Source: Actinomycetes bacterium (GTDB taxonomy: Bacteria; Actinomycetota; Acidimicrobiia; Acidimicrobiales; Ilumatobacteraceae). From it: a DNA stretch of 41,283 nt. Positions 1 to 7,287 of this stretch are shown one piece after another. The stretch's first letter is position 1. The number at the start of each line of letters is the position of its first letter. The stretch covers positions 1 to 41,283 of the forward strand of contig JAIXWJ010000045.1 of NCBI GenBank assembly GCA_027491335.1. Reading direction: 5' to 3'. The position numbers and the translations under genes are program-made. The notes beneath the pieces were generated by a model, which ran no database searches, was not told where the DNA came from, and was given only the letters and a program-made list of their open reading frames with translations.

Positions 1-141
1 GAGAGAGTCCGTAATCGTCGAATCAACCACGACCGAGTCCTCGGAATCGCGGGCAACGGTCGACACCGTGGTGGACGATTCCGAACCACACGCGGACAAA
101 GCCATTGCTCCCACGAGGCAGGCGACGATGTATCTCTTCAT
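1..141 (-). CDS. Lipoprotein, N-terminal part only (runs off left edge)
   Basis: Reading the minus strand from ATG at 141 gives 47 open codons to the window edge. The start is a textbook lipoprotein signal: MKR, a hydrophobic stretch (YIVACLVGAMA), then the lipobox LSAC followed by G, so the lipidated residue would be Cys18. After the Cys the chain is rich in Ser, Thr, Val and Asp, typical of the flexible tether of an exported lipoprotein. The rest of the protein lies outside the window, so its function cannot be named. It is on the same strand as the next gene, which ends 45 bp upstream of this start. What is seen is the signal and lipobox; surface anchoring is inferred from them. Confidence 0.72.
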   Translation of the reverse strand, partial: MKRYIVACLVGAMALSACGSESSTTVSTVARDSEDSVVVDSTITDSL

Positions 142-185
142 GGACGAGGGTCTATCACGTCCACGATCATCGAAAATCACTGCCG

Positions 186-818
186 TCACGGAAGCGTGTA
201 GGTGTTCTCCAGTTCGTCCTGAACGACGGTGGCCACGTGTGTGGTCGTGTCCACGATCAACTCCGAGTCCAAGGTGCGGGTGCGGAAGGACCACCCCTGC
301 GGGAGCGACAGCCGTTCGCCGAGAAGATCCAGTCCCGCCACCGTCAACGTGGGGTCCACGCCCACGCAGTAGGCCTGCATCACGAACGCGCGCCCGCTGG
401 GATCCACCAATTCGTGAACGGTGCGACCGGCATCGAAGAAAAAGACCGCACCGCGATTGACGTGTCTCTCGGTGTACGGGACCGAGGCCGGGTTCGTGCC
501 CAGTTCGACCTCGGCGATACGACGCATGGGCATCCCGTGGAAATCGCGGATCACCGGTTCGACGACGGCGACTTTCGTCCCGAATCCGTCGAGGGTCCAA
601 TAACGCGGTCCGTTCAACTTGACCATGAGCGCACCCATTTCCTTGGCCAAAGCGCCGGCCTCGAACGAGTTCCACCACTCGGCCGGACAGTCGTGCAACA
701 TCTGAGTGCCCCACACCTCCGCGAACAACTTGTCCTCTCGGGCGTTCACGGCCAGCACCTCGCCGTATCGCACGCCACGCATGTCGTTCAGAAGTCGTTG
801 CGGTCGGTTCTCGCTCAT
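186..818 (-). CDS. Conserved hypothetical protein, 210 aa
   Basis: I do not recognise the family. The frame is open for a longer stretch upstream, but I place the start at ATG 818 (MSENRPQRLL) because a TATCGT -10 element lies exactly 6 nt before it, the leaderless pattern seen at many genes here. ATG 824 is the alternative. The protein is soluble-looking, without signal peptide or membrane segments, and mixes aromatic-rich (AEWWNSFEAG, GPRYWTLDGFG) and acidic parts; the C-terminal half is rich in beta-branched residues (SELIVDTTTHVATVVQ). It is divergent from the acyltransferase gene, start codons 18 bp apart, so the two may be co-expressed from one bidirectional promoter. That the ORF is real is fairly sure; its role is unknown. 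Confidence 0.7.
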   Translation of the reverse strand: MSENRPQRLLNDMRGVRYGEVLAVNAREDKLFAEVWGTQMLHDCPAEWWNSFEAGALAKEMGALMVKLNGPRYWTLDGFGTKVAVVEPVIRDFHGMPMRRIAEVELGTNPASVPYTERHVNRGAVFFFDAGRTVHELVDPSGRAFVMQAYCVGVDPTLTVAGLDLLGERLSLPQGWSFRTRTLDSELIVDTTTHVATVVQDELENTYTLP

Positions 819-823
819 CGCCA

Positions 824-830
824 TACGATA
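824..830. promoter_or_regulatory. Overlapping divergent -10 elements (bidirectional leaderless promoter)
   Basis: The short sequence ATACGATA contains TACGAT (824-829) on the plus strand and TATCGT (830-825) on the minus strand. Each is a TANNNT -10 hexamer and each lies 6 nt before a start codon: GTG at 836 on plus and ATG at 818 on minus. Neither gene shows a Shine-Dalgarno sequence, so both transcripts may begin at the start codon. Confidence 0.55.
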
Positions 831-835
831 ACGAC

Positions 836-2806
836 GTGAGTCACGACGGCCCCGATCACGCACATCGTGTTCGCGAGCGCCTGCGCGGACTCGACGGCTT
901 GCGGGCCCTGGCCGTGATCGGCGTGCTGGCCTTTCACGACGATCGACTGTCGGGCGGATTCCTCGGGGTCGATCTCTTCTTCGCGTTGTCCGGTTTCCTG
1001 ATCACCACGTTGCTCGTCGAGGAACTCACCACCACCGACCGAGTCGACCTGATTGGGTTTTGGGGACGACGCCTTCGACGTTTGCTGCCCGCGGTGATGG
1101 TCCTGCTGGTCGCGGTCGTGCTCTTCCTGCGATTCTTCGCCGACCCGGGGCAGTGGATCGTCGCTCGCCAGGACGCACCGTGGGCCCAGTTCTACGCCGC
1201 CAACTGGCACCAGATCGCCACCGGCGATGGGTACTGGGATGCCTTCGCCGAACCGTCGGCGTTCGAGCATCTCTGGAGCCTGGCCATCGAGGAACAGTTC
1301 TACGTGGTGTGGCCCGCCGTCATGTGGGCGGCCTGGCGCTGGAGACGCACCACGGCGATCGCGACGATCACGATCGGGGGGTTCGTCGCTTCCGCCGTGG
1401 CGATGATCGTTCTCTTCGACGGTGGCGACCCGACTCGCGTGTACATGGGGACCGACACCCGCGTGTTCTCTCTGTTGGCCGGAGCGATCGTGGCGCTTCC
1501 CGCCGTTCGCGACAAGGTCTCTCGCCTGGTGGCCCGGGCGCGACGTTCCACCGAGGTGGTCATCACCTTTTTGCTCGTGATCTTGTTGGGTTCGTGGTTC
1601 GTGGTCGACGGTTCCGACGACTGGCTGTTTCGCGGTGGTCTCGTCGTTCACTCGGCCGTTGCCGCGATCGTGGCTCTCGCGATACCGACCATCGACGGAC
1701 GACTTGCCGCACTTCTCTCGGTTCGTCCTCTGGAGTACGTCGGGCGCCTCTCGTACGCGTTGTACCTCTGGCACTGGCCGATCTTCGTCTACTGCACTCC
1801 CGACCGAATCGGCACCGACGGCTGGCGCCTCACCGTCGTGCGCCTGATTTCGACTCTCGCGTTCTCGATGGTGTCGTACCACTTCGTGGAGCAGACCGTC
1901 CGTCATCGTGCCCGCTGGGCTCACGGTGGCGCCGGGCGTCGAGCGTTCGTGTTGTCGATGACGGGCGCCGTGGTCGTGTGGTTGGTGGTGGCGGTGCCAT
2001 CCAGCACCAACGCGGTGGATGACGACGCGATCACCGGCGCCATCACCGACACGAGCACCGACACGAGCACCGACACGAGCGTGACCACGACGACCGTCGA
2101 CATTTCCGCAACCTCCACCACCCCCACCACGATTCCCCTCGGACCGCCCGTGAGCAGCATCTACTACCTCGGCGACTCCGTGGCCTACGACATGTGGCCC
2201 GCGATCGAGTCCGGGCTCGCGGCGAGTGGGCTGCGCGTCGAATCCGGTGCCTTCGGCGGCGTCGGCCTGATCCCCCAGGGCTCGGGGCCCACGCCGTTGG
2301 AGACGTTGCGCGGCACGTTGGACCGCGTGCGGCCCGACCTGCTGATCCTGCAACTCTCGGTGTGGGACGCACAGCAGTCGACGGACGATCAACGTGACGC
2401 ACTCGAGCAGTTGCGACTACTCGCGGTCGAACGGAGCCAACGGATTCTGATTCTGTCGTTCCCCACCTTCGCCCCCGATCGGACGGAGCCGGGGCAAGCG
2501 AGCCTGGAGACCCTCGCCATCGCCATGGCCGACACTTCTCCGGAGTTGATCGGCTACGCCGATCAGACGTCGGCTTTGGGAGAAGTCTTCGACGTCGACA
2601 TCGACGACGATGGCAATCCCGAGCGCAAGCGCGACGGAATCCACGTGTGTCCCACCGGCGCGCTCCGAAGCGCGCAATGGCTGATGCAGTTCCTCGCCGA
2701 TCACTTTGCCGGGATCACTCCGCCCACCTCGAACGACTGGATTCTCGGCCCCTGGTCGGCCGACCCGCGTTACGACAGTCCCCCGGGCGCCTGCGCCCGT
2801 GTATGA
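836..2806 (+). CDS. Acyltransferase 3 family membrane protein with C-terminal SGNH domain (OafA/YrhL type)
   Basis: A 656-aa integral membrane O-acyltransferase that would transfer acetyl or another acyl group to a cell-surface polysaccharide. The N-terminal AT3 domain (about residues 15-385) opens with RLRGLDGLRALAVIGVLAFH, which contains the family's R-x10-H motif (R23, H34), followed by about ten hydrophobic segments. A Thr/Asp-rich linker (about 395-435) leads to an SGNH-hydrolase-like domain with GDS (446-448) and a C-terminal DGIH (D600, H603), the usual Ser/Asp/His set. This fusion is well known in bacterial O-acetyltransferases. The start is GTG 836, chosen because a TACGAT -10 sits 6 nt upstream. 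An epimerase gene follows 30 bp downstream, which fits surface-glycan metabolism, but the glycan is unknown. Confidence 0.9.
   Translation: MSHDGPDHAHRVRERLRGLDGLRALAVIGVLAFHDDRLSGGFLGVDLFFALSGFLITTLLVEELTTTDRVDLIGFWGRRLRRLLPAVMVLLVAVVLFLRFFADPGQWIVARQDAPWAQFYAANWHQIATGDGYWDAFAEPSAFEHLWSLAIEEQFYVVWPAVMWAAWRWRRTTAIATITIGGFVASAVAMIVLFDGGDPTRVYMGTDTRVFSLLAGAIVALPAVRDKVSRLVARARRSTEVVITFLLVILLGSWFVVDGSDDWLFRGGLVVHSAVAAIVALAIPTIDGRLAALLSVRPLEYVGRLSYALYLWHWPIFVYCTPDRIGTDGWRLTVVRLISTLAFSMVSYHFVEQTVRHRARWAHGGAGRRAFVLSMTGAVVVWLVVAVPSSTNAVDDDAITGAITDTSTDTSTDTSVTTTTVDISATSTTPTTIPLGPPVSSIYYLGDSVAYDMWPAIESGLAASGLRVESGAFGGVGLIPQGSGPTPLETLRGTLDRVRPDLLILQLSVWDAQQSTDDQRDALEQLRLLAVERSQRILILSFPTFAPDRTEPGQASLETLAIAMADTSPELIGYADQTSALGEVFDVDIDDDGNPERKRDGIHVCPTGALRSAQWLMQFLADHFAGITPPTSNDWILGPWSADPRYDSPPGACARV
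2048..2083 (+). repeat. 12-bp tandem repeat in the acyltransferase linker
   Basis: The unit GACACGAGCACC occurs twice exactly and a third time with changes at its end. It encodes repeated DTST and lies in the Thr-rich linker between the membrane and SGNH domains. Copy number here could vary between strains without breaking the frame. Confidence 0.85.
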
Positions 2807-2836
2807 GCATTCAGGTGAACAGGCAAAGATGACATC

Positions 2837-3817
2837 ATGCTGACCGACAAAAAGATTCTCGTCACCGGTCCCGCGGGACAGATCGCCTTCCCGTTGGTGG
2901 AGTTTCTGGCGCCGCACAACGACGTGTGGGGCGTGGCCCGTTTCTCCGACGCCGAAGCTCGCCGACGAGTCGAAGACTTGGGCGTCGTCACCCGATCGCT
3001 CGACTTGTCGCGACCCGACTTCACGGATCTTCCGGACGACTTCGATTACGTGATCCACCTGGCGGCGTTCAAGACCGAGGGTCTCGACTACGACCATGCG
3101 CTCACGGTCAACGCCGAGGGAACCGGCCTCTTGCTTCGTCATTGTCGCAATGCCAAAGCCGCCCTCATCATGTCGACGCAGTCCGTCTACAAGCCGGTGG
3201 CCGATCCGCTGCACGCCTTCCGCGAGACCGATCCGTTGGGCGACGTCAACTACATCATGTCCCCCACCTACTCCATCTCGAAGATCGCCGAGGAAGCGGT
3301 GGCGCGTTTCTGTTCCCGCGCCTACGACCTACCGGTGACCATCGCGCGCATGAACGCTTCGTACGGAACCAATGGCGGCTTGCCCACGTATCACCTCGAT
3401 TGGGTGATCGCCGGGCAACCGGTGGTGACGCGCTGGGACCCGTGCCACTACAGCCTCATTCATCAGGACGACATCAATGGACAACTGGAGGCGATGCTCG
3501 ACGCCGCCAGCACTCCCGCCACTATCGTGAACTGGGCCGGCGATGAAACGCCGTCGGTTCAGGAGTGGTGCGCCTACATGGGCGAGATTTCCGGTTGCGT
3601 ACCGGACGTGCGGTCGATTCCCATTGATGGCACCACGCGTGGCTCCATCGCCGACGTGAGCAAGCGTCTGTCGATCACGGGGCCGTGCACCGTGTCATGG
3701 CGCGACGGTCTACGACGAGTGTTCGAGGAACGACATGGTGGACGGATCGGCACAGGACCAAGCGGCCAGTCCGCCAAGCTGCTGGGTGAAGTGTCGAAGT
3801 TGAACGCCGAGAAATGA
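2837..3817 (+). CDS. NAD-dependent epimerase/dehydratase (extended SDR)
   Basis: A 326-aa extended short-chain dehydrogenase/reductase, probably acting on a nucleotide sugar or a related hydroxy substrate. The N-terminal Rossmann fold has the dinucleotide motif VTGPAGQIA (about residues 9-17), then the typical VIHLAA segment (about 74-79), a catalytic-region serine (MSTQSVY, about 113-119) and the YxxxK pair in YSISK (about 145-149). The length fits the family. The C-terminal part, which sets substrate choice, is not diagnostic to me. The gene follows the acyltransferase on the same strand with a 30-bp gap, so they may share a transcript. A nine-codon open frame (MSIQVNRQR) overlaps the acyltransferase stop and ends just before this start; I do not count it as a gene. 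Confidence 0.85.
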   Translation: MLTDKKILVTGPAGQIAFPLVEFLAPHNDVWGVARFSDAEARRRVEDLGVVTRSLDLSRPDFTDLPDDFDYVIHLAAFKTEGLDYDHALTVNAEGTGLLLRHCRNAKAALIMSTQSVYKPVADPLHAFRETDPLGDVNYIMSPTYSISKIAEEAVARFCSRAYDLPVTIARMNASYGTNGGLPTYHLDWVIAGQPVVTRWDPCHYSLIHQDDINGQLEAMLDAASTPATIVNWAGDETPSVQEWCAYMGEISGCVPDVRSIPIDGTTRGSIADVSKRLSITGPCTVSWRDGLRRVFEERHGGRIGTGPSGQSAKLLGEVSKLNAEK

Positions 3818-3841
3818 GTCTCGAGAAGTAGCCGTCGGCAC

Positions 3842-3859
3842 GAACACCGGCTCGGGTTC
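3842..3859 (+). terminator. Possible weak hairpin terminator after the epimerase
   Basis: GAACACCG and CGGGTTC can pair with one bulged A around a GCT loop, followed by the T-rich TTCT. The hairpin lies 24 bp after the epimerase stop and just before the leaderless promoter of the next gene. The T run is short, so termination is uncertain. Confidence 0.3.
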
Positions 3860-3862
3860 TTC

Positions 3863-3868
3863 TAAGGT
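3863..3868 (+). promoter_or_regulatory. -10 element of the DUF4287 gene (leaderless)
   Basis: TAAGGT lies 6 nt before ATG 3875 and there is no Shine-Dalgarno sequence between them. I see no convincing -35 box. Confidence 0.45.
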
Positions 3869-3874
3869 TCTCGC

Positions 3875-4423
3875 ATGACTTCCACCGGCGAACGCGCCGA
3901 TCAGTTCCCGGCCATCGAGAAGAAGCACGGAAAGCCGATGAGTCATTGGTTCTCGATGCTGAAGAAGCTCGGTGACGCCAAGTACGCCGACCAAATGGCG
4001 CTTCTGCAGGAACAAGGCTTCAGTCGGGCCCACGCCAACACCGTGGTGATGCACCATCGCGGAAGCGCGTCATCGCGGCGCCATGATTCCGTCGACGATC
4101 TGCTGGACTCGTTGCCCGCCGAACATGCCGATCTGATGCGGCGCATATTCGCCACGATCATGAAGAAGAACCCGCGGCTGGAGCTGGTGGTGGCGTGGAA
4201 TCAGCCGATGCTGAAACTGGGCAAGGAATACGTCATCGGGGTGTCGGCGTCGAAGAAGCACCTCACCATCGGCCCTTGGGGCGACGAACCCATCGAGGTG
4301 TTCGCCTCGGAACTGGCCGGCTACGAATCGAACAAGAAGACCTTCAAGGTTCCCCTCGACTGGAAGATCGATGCCGCGTTGCTGAATGGTCTCGTTCGGT
4401 ATCGCCTGGACGAGATCACGTGA
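3875..4423 (+). CDS. DUF4287 domain protein with DUF1801/DUF5655-like C-terminal domain
   Basis: A 182-aa cytoplasmic protein. The N-terminal 65 residues fit the DUF4287 pattern of short helices (AIEKKHGKPMSHWFSML, then FSRAHANTVVMHHRG). The C-terminal half resembles the YdhG-like DUF1801/DUF5655 fold: WNQPMLKLGKEYVIGVSASK, then KHLTIGPWG, and a basic helical end (FKVPLDWKIDAALLNGL). YdhG-like proteins have been described as frataxin-like iron chaperones, but I see no specific iron-binding residues and do not carry that role over. The domain order is a known combination of uncharacterised proteins. The gene stands alone, with its own -10 element 6 nt before the ATG. Confidence 0.75.
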   Translation: MTSTGERADQFPAIEKKHGKPMSHWFSMLKKLGDAKYADQMALLQEQGFSRAHANTVVMHHRGSASSRRHDSVDDLLDSLPAEHADLMRRIFATIMKKNPRLELVVAWNQPMLKLGKEYVIGVSASKKHLTIGPWGDEPIEVFASELAGYESNKKTFKVPLDWKIDAALLNGLVRYRLDEIT

Positions 4424-4478
4424 TACGAATTCACGTGAGACGAGATTCTCCGACATGACGTTTCGATCGTCGCGAACG

Positions 4479-4484
4479 TAGCGT
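4479..4484 (+). promoter_or_regulatory. -10 element of the FMN reductase operon
   Basis: TAGCGT lies 7 nt before ATG 4492, so the FMN reductase-membrane protein-SRPBCC transcript is probably leaderless. Confidence 0.45.
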
Positions 4485-4491
4485 TCGGACG

Positions 4492-5040
4492 ATGAAGACC
4501 CTCCTCGCGTTCAACGGCTCGACCAGAGCCGACTCCTTCCACGGACGGATCATTAGGGTGTTGCCCTCGTTGGCTCCCGACGACGTGCGTATCGCCGAGT
4601 TCGATCTGAGCGACGTGCCCTTCTACAACCAGGATCTGGAGGGTGACCGGCAACCGGCGGCGGTGATGGCCATGCGCGCCGCGGTCGCCGAAGCCGACGG
4701 CATCATCTTCGCCGCCCCCGAGTACAACTACTCGTATTCCGCGCTCACCAAGAACACCATCGATTGGCTGACCCGCCCCATGGGTGCCGGTGCGTTGCGG
4801 GGCAAGAAGGTCATGGTGTTCAGCGTGACGCCCGGCCCCGGAGCGGGACGCAAGGTGACGGCGACCATCTCGGAGATCCTGCCCTTTCTGGGCAACGAGG
4901 TGGTCGCGGTGGTGAACGCGGCAACCATCCACGAGAAGATCGCCGCGAACAACGACACGAACAACGACACGAACATTGACGTCATCGTCGACGAGGAACT
5001 CTCCACCGCACTTCGCGCCGGATTGGCGGCCTTCTCATGA
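4492..5040 (+). CDS. NADPH-dependent FMN reductase family protein
   Basis: A 182-aa flavodoxin-fold NAD(P)H:FMN or quinone reductase of the SsuE/ChrR/YieF group, cytoplasmic. The phosphate-binding loop is FNGSTRADSFHGRII (about residues 8-22), and the flavin-contacting PEYNYS motif (about 79-84) is clear, followed by LTKNTIDWLTRP. Length matches the family. The C-terminal part contains a small in-frame duplication (NNDT twice, encoded by two direct copies of AACAACGACACG near 4949-4972) in a surface region before the last helix. The stop overlaps the next start as ATGA, so it is translationally coupled to the membrane protein gene. The electron acceptor in the cell is not predictable from sequence. 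Confidence 0.87.
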   Translation: MKTLLAFNGSTRADSFHGRIIRVLPSLAPDDVRIAEFDLSDVPFYNQDLEGDRQPAAVMAMRAAVAEADGIIFAAPEYNYSYSALTKNTIDWLTRPMGAGALRGKKVMVFSVTPGPGAGRKVTATISEILPFLGNEVVAVVNAATIHEKIAANNDTNNDTNIDVIVDEELSTALRAGLAAFS

Positions 5041-5525
5041 GGCCCGTTCCCGAGTCGTGGATTCGTCCCCTCGTGATCGCACACGTTGCGGCCACGCTGT
5101 TCATGGTCGGACTCATCTGGACCATCCACGTGGTGCACTATCCGCTCTTCGCCGACGTGGGCGCATCCAGTTACGTCGACTACCAGGCGGCCCACGTGGA
5201 ACGCATCGGAATCGTTCTGGCCTTCCCGTGGTTGCTGGAGGGTTTGACGTTGCTGGGCGTGTTGGCAATGGCCGTCGAGCGACGCGATCTACGGATCCCG
5301 GCCCTGATCGGAGCGATCGCGATGGCCACGGTGTTGGTGATCAGCGGATTGTGGTCGGCGCCCGCGCATGGTGAACTCGCCGACGGCTTCGATGCCGCGG
5401 TCCACGATCGACTGATGACCGCGAATCTGGTGCGAACGTTGGCCTGGACCGTGTGCGGTGCCAGCGCCCTGTGGGTGATGGCTCGCGTGTGGGTTCGCGG
5501 AACAGAATCGCATCATCGTGCGTGA
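5037..5525 (+). CDS. Small integral membrane protein, about four TM helices
   Basis: 162 aa with four hydrophobic segments at roughly residues 10-30, 58-80, 85-105 and 130-150. Between TM1 and TM2 lies a short loop (HYPLFADVGASSYVDYQAAH) and before TM4 a polar stretch (HDRLMTANLVRTLAW) with conserved-looking His, Asp and Asn. I have seen this architecture in uncharacterised bacterial membrane proteins, possibly distant from DUF1772/anthrone-oxygenase-like proteins, but cannot assign a role. It overlaps the FMN reductase stop by 4 nt (ATGA) and the next gene by 8 nt, so the three genes form one coupled operon. A redox or lipid-related job beside the reductase is speculation. Confidence 0.75.
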   Translation: MRPVPESWIRPLVIAHVAATLFMVGLIWTIHVVHYPLFADVGASSYVDYQAAHVERIGIVLAFPWLLEGLTLLGVLAMAVERRDLRIPALIGAIAMATVLVISGLWSAPAHGELADGFDAAVHDRLMTANLVRTLAWTVCGASALWVMARVWVRGTESHHRA

Positions 5526-6066
5526 GAACTGCGTTGCCACGGCCGAGGAGAAGTCGGCGCCCGTGGTGGGCGACCACCTCTGCACCAATCCCCACGTGGT
5601 GGCGACACGTTGCATCACCATCGATGCGGCTCCCGACGCGGTGTTCCCGTGGATTCGCCAGATGGGGTTCGGTCGGGCGGGCTGGTACAGCCACGACTGG
5701 ATCGACAACCTTGGTCGTCGCAGTGCCGACCGACTTCATGACGAATGGCAGGACGTCGAAACCGGGTCCAAGGTTCCCGGTGGTCCGATCGATTTCACCG
5801 CCGCCATCGTCGAGGCACCTCGGGCGTTCGTTCTGCAGATGGGCGAAGACTCTCAGCGGTTGAACTTCACCCTCGCCTACGAGTTGCGCGAGATCGAAGC
5901 GGACGGGCACACGAAAACACGCCTCGTCACCCGGATGCGGGCGCGGGTTCCCGGTGGTCGGGTGCTCGGTGGAGCCGTGGCCCGTGGCTTACTCGGCCCC
6001 GGCGACGGTGTGATGGTGCGCAAGCAACTGCGGACTCTGGCTGATCGTGTCGGGCGGGGCGAGTAG
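5518..6066 (+). CDS. SRPBCC (START-like) family protein
   Basis: A 182-aa helix-grip protein of the SRPBCC superfamily, which binds hydrophobic ligands. The classic opening after the first strand is ITIDAAPDAVFPWIRQMG (about residues 34-51), followed by GWYSHDWIDNLG and a mid-domain GSKVPGGPIDF; the C-terminal helix is VARGLLGPGDGVMVRKQL. Many such proteins are annotated only as hypothetical or polyketide-cyclase-like. The GTG start at 5518 overlaps the previous gene by 8 nt, in line with coupling. The 3' end runs tail-to-tail into the HNH gene on the other strand with a 78-bp overlap. Ligand unknown. Confidence 0.82.
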   Translation: MRENCVATAEEKSAPVVGDHLCTNPHVVATRCITIDAAPDAVFPWIRQMGFGRAGWYSHDWIDNLGRRSADRLHDEWQDVETGSKVPGGPIDFTAAIVEAPRAFVLQMGEDSQRLNFTLAYELREIEADGHTKTRLVTRMRARVPGGRVLGGAVARGLLGPGDGVMVRKQLRTLADRVGRGE

Positions 6067-7239
6067 AAGGTCGATGTCGATCCCGCCTTCGTGGATCACT
6101 CGATGGTGCGCATGACACAACGGGACGAGATTTCGCAGATCGGTGGCTCCTCCGTTTTCCCAGTGTTCGCGATGATGAATATGACATCGGTCGAATCCGA
6201 CGTCGCAATGGGGAACGGCACACGACTGATGAATTGCTTCGAGAGCTCGCCGCTGATGTGCCGTCGCCAGGCGCTTCGCACGCCCCACGTCGAGGGGAAC
6301 GCTGGGTCCGTCGAGGACCACCGGGATGATTGCCGCGTCGCACGCGAGCCGGCGGACGGTCTCCACCGGAACGTCGGCTCCTCCACTGGTGCGGCACACA
6401 CTGTCGGCGTGCAAACCGTGACGGAGAGTGTCGAGATCGATGTGCACGATCACCTCGGCCCGAACCATGCCGGTGGTGTGTACCCCGTCGGCCCCGGACA
6501 GCAGTTCCACCAGGGCCCGCGCCTGCCGGTGCTCGTTGGGCTCGACCCACGGCATCACATCGAGCCCAATCTCTTTGTCTCCGGAATGAAACATCGCTTC
6601 GACGACGTGACCGAGGGTGTTGGCGATGACCGCTGCACTGATGGGATCGAACTTTCCGCGGACGTGCAAGCAGCCTTCCTCGTCGGTTCGCAGGGAAAGA
6701 AACGTTTCGCGCTGCTGACGCTCGAACTTCGACAGTCCATCATCGACGACGACCGATTTCGCGGTCTTCCTGACGAGTTGGCCGAAGTCGGTGGCATTCA
6801 TCGTGGTCGATGCTTCGATCAGTTCGGGGAGGTGTTCGAGGAATGCCTCGCGTTGGTCGCCGACGATTCGCAGACCGCGCCCCAACGCGTCGACATGCGC
6901 CGATGTGGTGGAACCTTCGGCGAGAACTTCGGCGATTCCCGGAGCGACTTCGGAAATCAGGCCTCGGGAAACGACGTCGCGAGCCTGCCGCGGAGTGAGG
7001 CCACCATGCGTCACCAGTTCGCGTTCGGGGATGACGATCACCGGTGCGACCGGATCATCGAGCAATGACAGCATGCGCGCGTTCAAGGCCAATGTTTCGG
7101 CATCGAGTCGAGCCTGAATGGCCCGAATCTCCACCAAGCGTTCGCGAATCTGCTCGATGGACATCATGCCGACCGACGTCGAATCGATCGGAGCCACATC
7201 GACGCGAGATGGTCCAGAGTGTTCGTCGATTCGCTTCAC
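5989..7239 (-). CDS. DUF222 / HNH endonuclease domain protein (13E12-repeat type)
   Basis: 416 aa. An N-terminal DUF222 region (about 25-320) of helices (IEQIRERLVEIRAIQARLDA, GLTPRQARDVVSRGL) is followed by an HNH nuclease domain near the C terminus: C-x4-C in CAVPHC, then RCHIHHREHWENGG and LVPLCHAHH, the metal and catalytic histidines of the family. These proteins are abundant and multicopy in actinobacteria and are presumed DNA nucleases; their biology is poorly known. The start is GTG 7239, supported by a TACGTT -10 element 6 nt upstream. The last 26 codons overlap the convergent SRPBCC gene by 78 bp. A second member lies at 18935-20305, but the two differ widely in sequence and in predicted control (no LexA box here). 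Confidence 0.9.
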   Translation of the reverse strand: MKRIDEHSGPSRVDVAPIDSTSVGMMSIEQIRERLVEIRAIQARLDAETLALNARMLSLLDDPVAPVIVIPERELVTHGGLTPRQARDVVSRGLISEVAPGIAEVLAEGSTTSAHVDALGRGLRIVGDQREAFLEHLPELIEASTTMNATDFGQLVRKTAKSVVVDDGLSKFERQQRETFLSLRTDEEGCLHVRGKFDPISAAVIANTLGHVVEAMFHSGDKEIGLDVMPWVEPNEHRQARALVELLSGADGVHTTGMVRAEVIVHIDLDTLRHGLHADSVCRTSGGADVPVETVRRLACDAAIIPVVLDGPSVPLDVGRAKRLATAHQRRALEAIHQSCAVPHCDVGFDRCHIHHREHWENGGATDLRNLVPLCHAHHRVIHEGGIDIDLLLAPPDTISQSPQLLAHHHTVAGAE

Positions 7240-7245
7240 ATGATC

Positions 7246-7251
7246 AACGTA
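7246..7251 (-). promoter_or_regulatory. -10 element of the first HNH gene
   Basis: On the minus strand TACGTT lies 6 nt before GTG 7239. The palindrome at 7265-7280 falls where a -35 box would be, 17 bp further upstream. Confidence 0.45.
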
Positions 7252-7264
7252 CGCGAGGGGTGTT

Positions 7265-7280
7265 GCACGCGAACGCGTGC
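7265..7280. repeat. 16-bp inverted repeat, candidate operator or hairpin
   Basis: GCACGCG-AA-CGCGTGC is a perfect inverted repeat with 7-bp arms. It sits 7 bp after the stop of the AhpD-like gene and over the expected -35 position of the HNH promoter. It could be an operator for the HNH gene or an RNA hairpin ending the upstream transcript; there is no T run, which argues against an intrinsic terminator. It does not match the LexA box seen at 18885. Confidence 0.5.
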
Positions 7281-7287
7281 GAGACGA

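Noticed and set aside
815-2392. 525-aa open frame on the minus strand opposite the acyltransferase
   Set aside because: It is the reverse shadow of a GC-rich gene with clear AT3 and SGNH motifs; its own product is low-complexity His/Arg/Gly/Asp.
2803-2832. Nine-codon ORF (MSIQVNRQR) between acyltransferase and epimerase
   Set aside because: Too short, no ribosome-binding site and no coupling overlap with the epimerase start.
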